In this document: positions 56,015 through 64,000 of the stretch, piece by piece
Layout: each line of letters starts with the position of its first letter
Numbering within the stretch: the first letter of the stretch is position 1
Source: Sinomonas susongensis
GTDB taxonomy: Bacteria; Actinomycetota; Actinomycetes; Actinomycetales; Micrococcaceae
Length of the DNA stretch: 64,000 bases
Assembly: GCF_005877005.1 (NCBI RefSeq)
Contig: NZ_SSNH01000011.1
Location: forward strand, 46,657 to 110,656
Direction: 5' to 3'
Made by a program: the position numbers and the translations under genes
The notes under the pieces: model-generated
Told to the model about the DNA's origin: nothing
The model's database searches: none
The model's input: only the letters and a program-made list of their open reading frames with translations

Positions 56015-56288
56015 GGCTTCTCCTGGGGAGGTAGGGCGCGGAAGCGGTCGATCCGCCCTCACACTGTGTGCAACATCAAGTCTGCCCGAAAATTCCCCGC
56101 CAGTCCGCCGCTCCCTGCGCCCTTTTGGGAAGGTTGAATATCTGTCGAACCTCAGGCGAACTCGAGCTTGCTAAGCTCTTAAAGCCCGACCGCCCCCAGC
56201 GGCCGGCCCATCCCCCTCTCAAGTCCGGACGGACGCCTTCTGGCGCGCCCGTCGGACGCCCGCCGAACTCGAGGAGATCCTGCAGCAG
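56015..56288. other. Divergent spacer between the MFS and UDG-like genes, with two palindromes
   Basis: CACACTGTGTG at 56060-56070 lies 46 bp from the MFS start. A second inverted repeat AGGTT...AACCT spans 56131-56152. Either may be an operator for the exporter. The UDG-like gene's GAGGAG site lies about 10 bases before its ATG. Confidence 0.55.
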
Positions 56289-57689
<1,401 letters not shown>

Positions 57690-57708
57690 CCGGGCCGGGG
57701 CATAGTAC

Positions 57709-57739
57709 GGCCCGCCCCTGGCTGGGACCGGGGCGGGTC
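57709..57739. terminator. Terminator hairpin between convergent genes
   Basis: GGCCCGCCCC pairs with GGGGCGGGTC (one G-T pair) around an 11-base loop. GGTTT follows on the plus strand. It separates the UDG-like gene from the small minus-strand gene and could serve both. Confidence 0.7.
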
Positions 57740-57743
57740 GGTT

Positions 57744-57887
57744 TCAGCGGCTCCGCGGTTTGCGGAGATGCGCGACGGAGTCCGAATCGAGGGTTACCTG
57801 GCGTTTGGCCTTCTTGGCCGCGCGCTGCTCCTTGATGGACTTCGACGGCTTCTTGTGCTCGCCCTGATGTGGCTGCTTGTCAGGCAT
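57744..57887 (-). CDS. Small basic hypothetical protein, 47 aa
   Basis: A short gene with GAGGAG six bases before the ATG encodes 47 residues: MPDKQPHQGEHKKPSKSIKE, then a Lys/Arg-rich helix and SVAHLRKPRSR at the end. No domain is recognised. Similar short Lys-rich proteins occur in actinobacteria. It is divergent from the S4-domain gene and converges with the UDG-like gene. Confidence 0.75.
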   Translation of the reverse strand: MPDKQPHQGEHKKPSKSIKEQRAAKKAKRQVTLDSDSVAHLRKPRSR

Positions 57888-57948
57888 GTCAGCTCCTCAG
57901 CATCGGCCCCCCATGAGCCGACGATACGCCGCTAGACTGCTGGGCACC

Positions 57949-58359
57949 ATGGCCTTTTCGCACGCCCCCGCCTCGTCAGGTTCCTCGTCTCCCTCCGCGG
58001 TCCGCATCGACTCGTGGCTGTGGGCAGTGCGCGCGTACAAGACCCGTTCAGCGGCCACCGCGGCCTGCCGAGCGGGCCACGTTCGGCTCAACGGGAACCC
58101 GGTCAAGGCCTCCCAGACCGTCGTGCCGGGCGACACCGTCCGGGTCAGGCAGCCGGGATTCGAACGGATCCTCGAGGTGCACGTCCTGATCGCCAAGCGT
58201 GTCGGCGCCGAGGCGGCCTCCCGCTGCTACACGGACCACACCCCAGAGCGACCGCCCGTGCCGTTCCTCGGCCTTCCGCAGCGGGACCGAGGCGCAGGAC
58301 GGCCCACGAAGAAGGACCGCCGAGAGATGGAGAGGCTTCGCGGCCACCGCGAGGGTTAG
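57949..58359 (+). CDS. S4-domain RNA-binding protein (Hsp15/RqcP-like)
   Basis: The 136-residue protein has an N-terminal S4 fold: VRIDSWLWAVRAYKTRSAATAACRAGHVRLNGNPVKASQTVVPGDTVRVR. A basic C-terminal tail (RPTKKDRREMERLRGHR) follows. Hsp15/RqcP proteins bind 50S-nascent chain complexes and rescue stalled ribosomes. A TAGACT -10-like element at 57933-57938 ends only ten bases before the ATG and no ribosome site exists, so the transcript is probably leaderless. The frame extends upstream, but that overlaps the divergent small gene. Confidence 0.9.
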   Translation: MAFSHAPASSGSSSPSAVRIDSWLWAVRAYKTRSAATAACRAGHVRLNGNPVKASQTVVPGDTVRVRQPGFERILEVHVLIAKRVGAEAASRCYTDHTPERPPVPFLGLPQRDRGAGRPTKKDRREMERLRGHREG

Positions 58360-59583
58360 CTACGCGCCCTGGAACCGGAGGATGCGCTCGACGGCGGTCG
58401 TCACCGCCGTCGAGCCCGCGGCGAAGCTGAGGCGAACCGAGCGGCCGCCGGAGACGACGTCGAAATCCGTGCCCGGCACGATGGCGACTCCCTCGGACTC
58501 GAGCAGCTGGCGGCAGTAGGCGCGCGAGTCCCCGAACCTCTCGAGCTGGGAGCCGAGCTCCGCGTAGAGGTAGAACGCGCCGTCGGCCGGTGCAGCGGGC
58601 CCCCAGCCGAGGGCGCCGAGCCTCCCGAGGAGCGCCCTTCGCGTCTCCGCGTACTGGGCGACCCAAGCGTCGGCCTCGGCGTAGGAAGCCGGTGAGAAGG
58701 CCTCGACCGCGGCGAGCTGGGAGGGTGCAGGCGGGCAGAGGGCGAGATTTCCGGCGAGGGCGTCTACGGCCCCGAGAAGTTCCTCGGGGAGCAGCATCCA
58801 TCCGAGCCGCCAGCCCGTCATGCCCCAGTACTTGGAGAAGCTCGAGATGACGATCGTGTCCCGCGCGAGATCGTCTCCGAGCTCCCACGCGCAGACGCCG
58901 CGCGGGCTGTGCTCGTCGGCGACCGCGTCCGGGTAGGTGATGCCGTGGTAGATCTCGTCGCTCACGAGGCGGGCCCCGTTGGCCGAGCACCACGACGCGA
59001 TCGCCTCGAGTTCGGCTCGGCTCACCATGGTCCCCGTCGGATTGGCGGGCGAGGCGAGAACGACGCCGGCGAGGGGGCCGTGCTCGCTGGCCGCGGCATC
59101 GAGCAGCTCAGGCGTCGGCTGATACCGCGTCTCAGGGCCGCAGGCGATCTCCACGACCTGACAGCCGAGGGCAGCGAGGATGTTGCGGTACGCCGGATAT
59201 CCCGGCCGTGCGAGGGCGACCCGGTCCCCCGCCTCGAAGGCCGCGAGGAAGCCCAGCAGGAATGCGCCCGAGGAACCGGTCGTGACCGCCACCCGGCGGG
59301 GATCGATCTCGAGCCCGTACCAGCGCCGGTAATGGGCGGCGATCGCCGAACGCAGCTCCGCCGTCCCCAAGGCGGGGGTGTAGGTGAGCGGGCGCTCGGA
59401 CGCGTGGATGGCTGCGGCCCTCGCCGACACCCCGGACGGTGCCCCGCCGGATGGCTCCCCGGCACAGAGCGAGACGACGTCCCGTCCCGCAGCCCGGAGC
59501 TCGTCGACCCTCGCGAGGATGTCCATGACGGCGAACGGTGCGACCTGAGAGCGTGCGGACGCTGCGAGGTGTCGAAGGCTCAT
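58360..59583 (-). CDS. Class I/II pyridoxal-phosphate aminotransferase
   Basis: The 407-residue fold-type I PLP enzyme has LTYTPALGTAELRSAIAAHY, GSSGAFLLGFLAAF (phosphate-binding), NPTGTMVSRAEL, SDEIYHGITY (Asp/Tyr that contact PLP) and the Schiff-base Lys in SSFSKYWGMTGWRLGW. It is likely an aspartate- or aromatic-type transaminase. The C-terminal Arg that holds the carboxylate is in VRLSFA. The ATG that gives MSLRHLAAS is used; the frame is open upstream. It abuts the S4 gene (convergent, zero spacer). Confidence 0.93.
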   Translation of the reverse strand: MSLRHLAASARSQVAPFAVMDILARVDELRAAGRDVVSLCAGEPSGGAPSGVSARAAAIHASERPLTYTPALGTAELRSAIAAHYRRWYGLEIDPRRVAVTTGSSGAFLLGFLAAFEAGDRVALARPGYPAYRNILAALGCQVVEIACGPETRYQPTPELLDAAASEHGPLAGVVLASPANPTGTMVSRAELEAIASWCSANGARLVSDEIYHGITYPDAVADEHSPRGVCAWELGDDLARDTIVISSFSKYWGMTGWRLGWMLLPEELLGAVDALAGNLALCPPAPSQLAAVEAFSPASYAEADAWVAQYAETRRALLGRLGALGWGPAAPADGAFYLYAELGSQLERFGDSRAYCRQLLESEGVAIVPGTDFDVVSGGRSVRLSFAAGSTAVTTAVERILRFQGA

Positions 59584-59643
59584 GGCCCCCAGCTTGTCAC
59601 AGGCCCTCGTCCGGGGTGCAGGGCCTCCGGTAGCGTGAGGCGC

Positions 59644-60465
59644 ATGGAACACATTGCCCTCGTGACGGGGGCGTCCAGCGGAATCGGCGAGGCCACGGTC
59701 CGCGACCTCATCGGCGCAGGATTCACGGTCTACGCCGCGGCCCGGCGGGTCGAGCGGATGCAGGGGCTAGCCGAACTCGGAGCCCGGATCCTCTCGATGG
59801 ATGTCACCTCGGACGAATCGATGACCGACGGCGTGCGGCGCGTTCTCGCCGATGCCGGGCGCATCGACGTCCTCGTGAACAACGCCGGATACGGCTCCTA
59901 CGGCGCACTCGAGGAGGTGCCGATCTCCGAAGCCAGGCGCCAATTCGACGTCAACCTCTTCGGACTCGCCCGCCTCACGCAGCTCGTGCTCCCCGGGATG
60001 CGGGCCCGCAGGTCGGGGACGATCGTCAACATCTCCTCGATCGGCGGCAAGTTCTACGAGCCGCTCGGCTCCTGGTACCACGCGGCCAAGTTCGCCGTTG
60101 AGGGCCTCTCGGACTCGCTGCGCATCGAACTCCGGCCCTTCGGGATCCGTGTCGTCCTGATCGAGCCCGGGCCGATCCTCTCCGAGTGGAGCTCGATCGC
60201 CCGTGAATCCCTCATCGAGAGCTCGGAGGGGACAGCCTACGAGGGCAACGCGCGGAAGGTCGCGGGTGTCCTGGCGGGCGTTGATGTGCCCGGACGTGCG
60301 AGTCCCCCGGACGCCGTCGCGCGGGCCATCGTCAAGGCTGTCCAATCGAAGAGTCCCGCCGCCCGCTACCCCGTGGGCGGAGGAGCGTGGCCCATCCTGG
60401 CCGCGCGCAAGCTGCTCCCGGACAGGGCGTTCGACCTGATCGTCCGGAGCGTGTACGGGCACTGA
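59644..60465 (+). CDS. Short-chain dehydrogenase/reductase
   Basis: The 273-residue classical SDR has TGASSGIGEA, DVTSDESM (NAD/NADP region), NNAGYGSYGALEEV, ISSIGGKFYEPLGSWYHAAK with Ser-Tyr-Lys catalytic residues, and a C-terminal YPVGGGAWPILAARKLLPDRAFD helix like the oxidoreductases YusZ/RDH group. Its ATG lies 60 bp from the divergent aminotransferase start. The frame runs upstream into the aminotransferase antisense and is not used. Substrate is unknown. Confidence 0.92.
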   Translation: MEHIALVTGASSGIGEATVRDLIGAGFTVYAAARRVERMQGLAELGARILSMDVTSDESMTDGVRRVLADAGRIDVLVNNAGYGSYGALEEVPISEARRQFDVNLFGLARLTQLVLPGMRARRSGTIVNISSIGGKFYEPLGSWYHAAKFAVEGLSDSLRIELRPFGIRVVLIEPGPILSEWSSIARESLIESSEGTAYEGNARKVAGVLAGVDVPGRASPPDAVARAIVKAVQSKSPAARYPVGGGAWPILAARKLLPDRAFDLIVRSVYGH

Positions 60466-60509
60466 CCCGGAGACATGAACCGCTGCACCACTCAGTCCGG
60501 AGGTACTGA

Positions 60510-61028
60510 ATGATGGAAGAGCTCGACGGGCAGTACAGCGAGGAAGAGGGCCGGGCCTCGGTGACCTTCGTGCGTTCGTATCCGGTCGCGGCCGCGACTG
60601 TGTGGGACGCCGTGAGCACGCCGGACGGCCTGGACGGGTGGTTCCCGTCCGCCGTCGCCATCGACCACTCGGCACGCACGGTGACGCTGACCGACGATCC
60701 CAACATGCCGCCGTCGTCCGAGCGGATCACCGCGTGGGAGCCGCCGGAGCGATGGGCGTTCGACTGGGGTGAGGACTCCCTCGAGTTCCTCGTCCAGGGT
60801 TCGGGCGCGGATGCGGAGCTCACTCTGCGCAACTGGCTCGGCGACCGGATGGCCGCCGCGCGCAACGCCGCGGGCTGGCACGTGTGCCTCGCGGAGCTCG
60901 CCGTCAAGCTGGGCGGCGGGGAACCCGGAGGGCCCCACAATGAGGGCGCCCTCGCGTGGCAGCCCCTGTACGACGGCTACATCCGTGAGGGGCTCCCGTT
61001 CGGAGCCCCGATCCCGGGGAACGGCTAG
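60510..61028 (+). CDS. SRPBCC/AHSA1-like protein
   Basis: The 172-residue START-like protein shows VTFVRSYPVAAATVWDAVSTPDGLDGWFPSA, ITAWEPPERWAFDW and LTLRNWLGDRMAAARNAAGWHVCLAELAVKLGG. A fused or adjacent regulator is absent. GGAGGT six bases before the ATG fixes the start. It follows the SDR by 44 bp in the same direction. The ligand is unknown. Confidence 0.9.
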   Translation: MMEELDGQYSEEEGRASVTFVRSYPVAAATVWDAVSTPDGLDGWFPSAVAIDHSARTVTLTDDPNMPPSSERITAWEPPERWAFDWGEDSLEFLVQGSGADAELTLRNWLGDRMAAARNAAGWHVCLAELAVKLGGGEPGGPHNEGALAWQPLYDGYIREGLPFGAPIPGNG

Positions 61029-61070
61029 CCGCGCCCAGCGGCCGCTACGGGCTTCCGCAGCTGCGGTGAG

Positions 61071-61490
61071 CTACTTCGCCGTTGGGGACCCGCTCGTGCT
61101 CGGGGACGACGCCGGGGCCGTGCTCGAAGTACCAGCCGAAGTGCTCGTGGCCGAGGGGCTCGGGGACGGGGTGCCGCGGGAGCCCGAGGCGGTCTCGAGG
61201 TCGGTCCGCACGAGGGCGATGGCGGTGAGCACGTCCTGCTTCCGGGAGACGCTGAGCTTGCCCTGGGCCGCGGCGTCATTCGCCTCGCGTTCGATCTCCG
61301 CGAGCTCCTGGAGTGCTTGCGCGTAGTGGCCCGCGGCGGCCTCGGCCCTCACGTTCTGGGCTGCCGACTGGAGGTCGGCGGCGACGCCCGAGTCCATCCC
61401 GGAAGGATTCTGGGCGCAGCCGGCGAGCGTTGCCACGGCGAGGCACGCGGCTGCTGCGGCGGACACGAGTCGCTGGCGGCTGACGATCAC
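61071..61490 (-). CDS. Secreted lipoprotein of the kinase operon
   Basis: The 139-residue protein has a lipoprotein signal (VSRQRLVSAAAAACLAVATLAGC, lipobox LAGC near residue 25), then a helical Ala/Glu-rich segment AADLQSAAQNVRAEAAAGHYAQALQELAEIEREANDAAAQGKL that resembles a short coiled coil, and a Ser/Thr/Pro-rich tail. No domain is known. The GTG overlaps the kinase stop by four bases, so it is the last gene of a two-gene operon and may be a sensor partner. Confidence 0.8.
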   Translation of the reverse strand: MIVSRQRLVSAAAAACLAVATLAGCAQNPSGMDSGVAADLQSAAQNVRAEAAAGHYAQALQELAEIEREANDAAAQGKLSVSRKQDVLTAIALVRTDLETASGSRGTPSPSPSATSTSAGTSSTAPASSPSTSGSPTAK

Positions 61491-62698
61491 GGTCGGACAC
61501 TCCGTTCGAGCTGGGCGATATGGCTCCCGAGTGGCCCCGGGACGGGTGACGAGCCCGGCGCGCTCGGCACCGACCGGGAGTCGGGCGATCCCGCGTGCAG
61601 GACAAGAGGGACCACGGTGATGAGGGCGAGGACGACGACGGCGGCCGCCACCCACGCGAGCGGGCGCCGGTGCAGCGGGGCACGACGAGGCGGTTGGGGT
61701 GTTGCGGCGCGTGGACCCGACGGCGGGAGGCGGGTCGCGTCGTCGTCCGCGCCCGCGGAGGGAGGGACGGTGCCCGCCGCGGGAGGGACGGTGCCCGCCG
61801 CGGGAGGGATGGTGCCCGCCGCGGGAGGGATGGTGCCCGCCGCGGGAGGGGTGCCGGCGCCCTCGAGCATGGCGGCGACCTCGGCTGCAGTGGGCCGTTC
61901 CGAGGCATCCTTGGCCATCATGCGCGGCAGGAGGGTGGTCCACGGCGCACCGAGCTCGGCGGGCACGCGGGGCTCGCGGAGGAGGCGAGCGACGGCGGAC
62001 TCGACGGCGCCGCCCGGATACTCGATGCGGCCGGTAAGGGCCTCGAGGAGCACCAGGCCGAGCGAATACACGTCGGAGGGCGGTCCCACTGGCTCCCCGC
62101 GGGCCTGCTCCGGGCTCAGGTAGTGGGCGGTGCCAATGGTCGTGTTCGTGTGGGTCACGCGGCTCGCGTCGATGACGCGGGCGACCCCGAAGTCCGTGAG
62201 CTTGGCGGGCCTACGGGGTCCCACAGCGATGGCGGGATCCGGCACGATCACGTTGGCGGGCTTGATGTCGCGGTGCACGATGCCGAGGGCGTGGATGTAC
62301 GAGAGGGCGCTCGCAAGGTCCGCGCCGAGACGCCGCACCTCGTCCCCGGTGAGCGGACCGTGCCGCAGGCGCTGGCGCAGGTCGCTGCCCTCGAGGAACT
62401 CCATCACGAGATACGTGACCTGGGCCTTGCCGTCGGCGCTCGTCTCCGTGCCGACGTCGTAGAGGCGGACGAGGCTCGGATGGTTGAGGCGAGCGAGGAC
62501 TTCCATCTCGCTCCGCCGCCGGCGATCATTCTGCGGGTCGGGAGAGTGGGCGCGGAAGACCTTCACCCCGACGATCCTGCCGAGGACCTCGTCGCGGGCC
62601 CGGTACACCTTCGCCATCGCTCCGCTGCCCGCGACCTCGAGGAGCCGATACCGCCCTCCGATGAGGGAGTGCTCGAGCCGCATGTCGCTCTCGGCCAC
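61487..62698 (-). CDS. Membrane Ser/Thr protein kinase (PknB-like)
   Basis: The 403-residue kinase has Gly-rich loop VAGSGAMAKVYRARD, VGVKVFR with the ATP Lys, HRDIKPANVIVPD, DFGVARV and the APE-equivalent SPEQARGE. An intracellular linker contains five or six PPAAGT repeats (about residues 279-314, an 18-bp DNA repeat), then a membrane helix (LAWVAAAVVVLALITVVPLV, about residues 341-361) and a short extracellular Ser/Pro tail without PASTA domains. A GTG with GGAGGGG upstream is used; ATG 15 bp earlier is possible. It probably senses envelope signals with the lipoprotein. Confidence 0.9.
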   Translation of the reverse strand: MAESDMRLEHSLIGGRYRLLEVAGSGAMAKVYRARDEVLGRIVGVKVFRAHSPDPQNDRRRRSEMEVLARLNHPSLVRLYDVGTETSADGKAQVTYLVMEFLEGSDLRQRLRHGPLTGDEVRRLGADLASALSYIHALGIVHRDIKPANVIVPDPAIAVGPRRPAKLTDFGVARVIDASRVTHTNTTIGTAHYLSPEQARGEPVGPPSDVYSLGLVLLEALTGRIEYPGGAVESAVARLLREPRVPAELGAPWTTLLPRMMAKDASERPTAAEVAAMLEGAGTPPAAGTIPPAAGTIPPAAGTVPPAAGTVPPSAGADDDATRLPPSGPRAATPQPPRRAPLHRRPLAWVAAAVVVLALITVVPLVLHAGSPDSRSVPSAPGSSPVPGPLGSHIAQLERSVRP

Positions 62699-62736
62699 GA
62701 TCTGCCCCTCCATCACCGGACTCTTCCCGCCCCAGC

Positions 62737-63150
62737 CTAGTCGACCGACCCCTGCGCTCCGTGTTCGAGCACGGAGCGCAGGGTCTCGAGATCGCGTTGC
62801 ACGGCTGCGGCGTCCGACTCGAAATCCTCGTCTGAGACACCGGGTTCGCGGCGGAGGTGGAAGACCGCGAGGCTGTGCGCGCCGTCGTGCAGGATGCGGA
62901 ACTGATTGAGGACGGTTGCGCCGGTAGGAAGCGTGACTCTGTGGTCCAGGATTCCCTCGGCGACGTCGCCGACGAAGCTGACCTCTACGTCGCCCATCGG
63001 GGACGAGGCGATCCAGAGCTCACCCTCGGCCCGAATCCCACCCGCCAGCCCTTCCGCCCACAGCGGAAGATTCGCGGGGTTGCCCGCGAAGGCGGCGACG
63101 TCGCCGGCTGGCAGGGAGATGGGGATGGTCAGGTGGCGGAACTCTGACAT
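62737..63150 (-). CDS. SRPBCC family protein
   Basis: The 137-residue START/polyketide-cyclase-like protein has LTIPISLPAGDVAAFAGNPANLPLWAEGLAGG, a beta-rich core (ILDHRVTLPTGATVLNQFRIL), and a C-terminal helix (FESDAAAVQRDLETLRSVLE) typical of polyketide cyclase SRPBCC. The ligand is unknown. It lies upstream of the kinase by 39 bp on the same strand, so it may be co-transcribed with it. Confidence 0.85.
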   Translation of the reverse strand: MSEFRHLTIPISLPAGDVAAFAGNPANLPLWAEGLAGGIRAEGELWIASSPMGDVEVSFVGDVAEGILDHRVTLPTGATVLNQFRILHDGAHSLAVFHLRREPGVSDEDFESDAAAVQRDLETLRSVLEHGAQGSVD

Positions 63151-63277
63151 ACCTCGAGCGTAGTCCGGAGGAGTCCGCCGGCCCCTTCATTCTTGCGGAG
63201 GGTCGCGAAGAGGAGGCGTCCTCTCGCTTGAGGCCCGGCGTCGCTTGAGGCCCCGCGTCGCTCGGGGCGACGACGGG

Positions 63278-64000
63278 TCAGCCGTTGATGATCTGGGGTT
63301 GGCCGAGGTGCTTGAGGCCTTCGACGCCGAATTCGAGGCCGTAGCCGGAGTGCTTGGCGCCGCCGAAGGGGACCATGGGGTGGACGACGCCGTGGGCGTT
63401 GATCCAGACGGTGCCGGCCTCGAGGCGGGAGGCGACCTCGCGGGCGTTGTCCCTGTCGGCGGACCAGACGGAGGCGCCGAGGCCGACCTCGAGGCCGTTG
63501 GCCATCTCCACGGCCTCCTCCACGGTGGAGTACTTCACGATGGGCAGGGCGGGGCCGAACTGCTCCTGGGCCACGAGGGGGTTCGCGTTGTCGATGTGGG
63601 CCACCAGGGTGGTGGGGTAGAAGTGGCCGGGCTGGTCCTCGTCGGGGTTCCCGCCCAGGAGCACTTCCGCGCCGGAGGCCTTGGCGGCCTCGACGAGGCG
63701 GGCGACGATCTCGTACTGGGCCCTGTTCTGCAGCGGGCCGAGCAGGTTCTGCTCGTGGAGCCCGACGCCCATGGGCACGGCCGCGGCGTACTGGGCCAGG
63801 GCCCGGCACACGTCCTCGTAGATGTCCTCGTGGACGTAGAGGCGCTTGAGGGCGGCGCAGGTCTGGCCGGTGTTGATGAAGGCGCCCCAGAACAGGCCCT
63901 CGGCGATCGCCTCGGGGTCGGCGTCGGGCAGGACGATGCCGGCGTCGTTGCCGCCGAGCTCGAGGGTCAGGCGCTTCACCGTCTCGGCGGAGGAGCGGAT
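63278..64000 (-). CDS. Aldehyde dehydrogenase, N-terminus beyond the window
   Basis: Only the C-terminal 240 residues are present; the frame stays open to the right edge. LTLELGGNDAGIVLPDAD (cofactor-domain end), NTGQTCAALKR with the catalytic Cys, and the later GPALPIVKY and GYGLEFGVEGLKHL segments define an NAD(P)+-dependent aldehyde dehydrogenase. The specific aldehyde is unknown. The stop lies about 125 bp from the next gene on the same strand. Confidence 0.92.
   Translation of the reverse strand: MRSSAETVKRLTLELGGNDAGIVLPDADPEAIAEGLFWGAFINTGQTCAALKRLYVHEDIYEDVCRALAQYAAAVPMGVGLHEQNLLGPLQNRAQYEIVARLVEAAKASGAEVLLGGNPDEDQPGHFYPTTLVAHIDNANPLVAQEQFGPALPIVKYSTVEEAVEMANGLEVGLGASVWSADRDNAREVASRLEAGTVWINAHGVVHPMVPFGGAKHSGYGLEFGVEGLKHLGQPQIING

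Overview
The window looks like the origin region of the chromosome of a high-GC actinobacterium, most likely a member of the Micrococcaceae (Arthrobacter/Sinomonas-like). The evidence is the conserved order trxB-trxA / parB-parA-rsmG-jag-yidC-yidD-rnpA-rpmH / dnaA-dnaN-gnd-recF-dciA-gyrB-gyrA-DUF3566-tRNA-Ile-tRNA-Ala, frequent GTG starts, a MurJ flippase next to a separate pseudokinase/discoidin-like protein, and DciA, DLW-39 and DUF3566 genes. The genus is an inference; no search was run.

Left arm (1-17 kb): a truncated lipoprotein penicillin-binding protein, an SDR epimerase and a CYTH-CHAD protein on the minus strand; a MaoC-like protein and a small conserved protein on plus; an HrpB helicase whose reading frame is broken just after Walker A; a GT87-type membrane glycosyltransferase; a divergent SDR/TetR pair sharing a 39-bp palindromic operator; a two-gene coiled-coil + DUF4041/GIY-YIG module that may be a defence system; a secreted trypsin-like protease; a histidine phosphatase; and the CCA-adding enzyme.

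Envelope and redox block (17-23 kb): NUDIX hydrolase, murJ, the pseudokinase partner, then trxB-trxA behind an element that matches a SigR/SigH-type promoter.

Segregation and replication core (23-45 kb): after trxA comes about 4.7 kb with no believable gene and visibly lower GC. It carries five or six parS (ParB) sites and a dense DnaA-box cluster near 25.5-25.9 kb. The parAB operon follows, with another parS inside parA, then the membrane-insertion/RNase P/ribosomal protein cluster, dnaA, the dnaA-dnaN oriC, and the replication genes through gyrA. ParA/ParB act on the parS sites to segregate the origin, DnaA starts replication, and gyrase, the beta clamp, RecF and DciA serve the fork.

Right arm (45-64 kb): two tRNAs enclosing a 39-aa DLW-39 gene, transporters, a GT2 enzyme, cyclophilin, rhomboid protease, an ArsR-SRPBCC operon with tandem operators, pirin, GNAT, several SDRs, an MFS exporter, an acidic uracil-DNA-glycosylase-like fusion, an S4 protein, an aminotransferase, a Ser/Thr kinase-lipoprotein operon and a truncated aldehyde dehydrogenase. 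Three intergenic regions between 50.7 and 53.6 kb share a 19-bp imperfect palindrome, each copy embedded among DnaA boxes. This repeat and the ORF-free parS/DnaA-box island are the least explained structures here.
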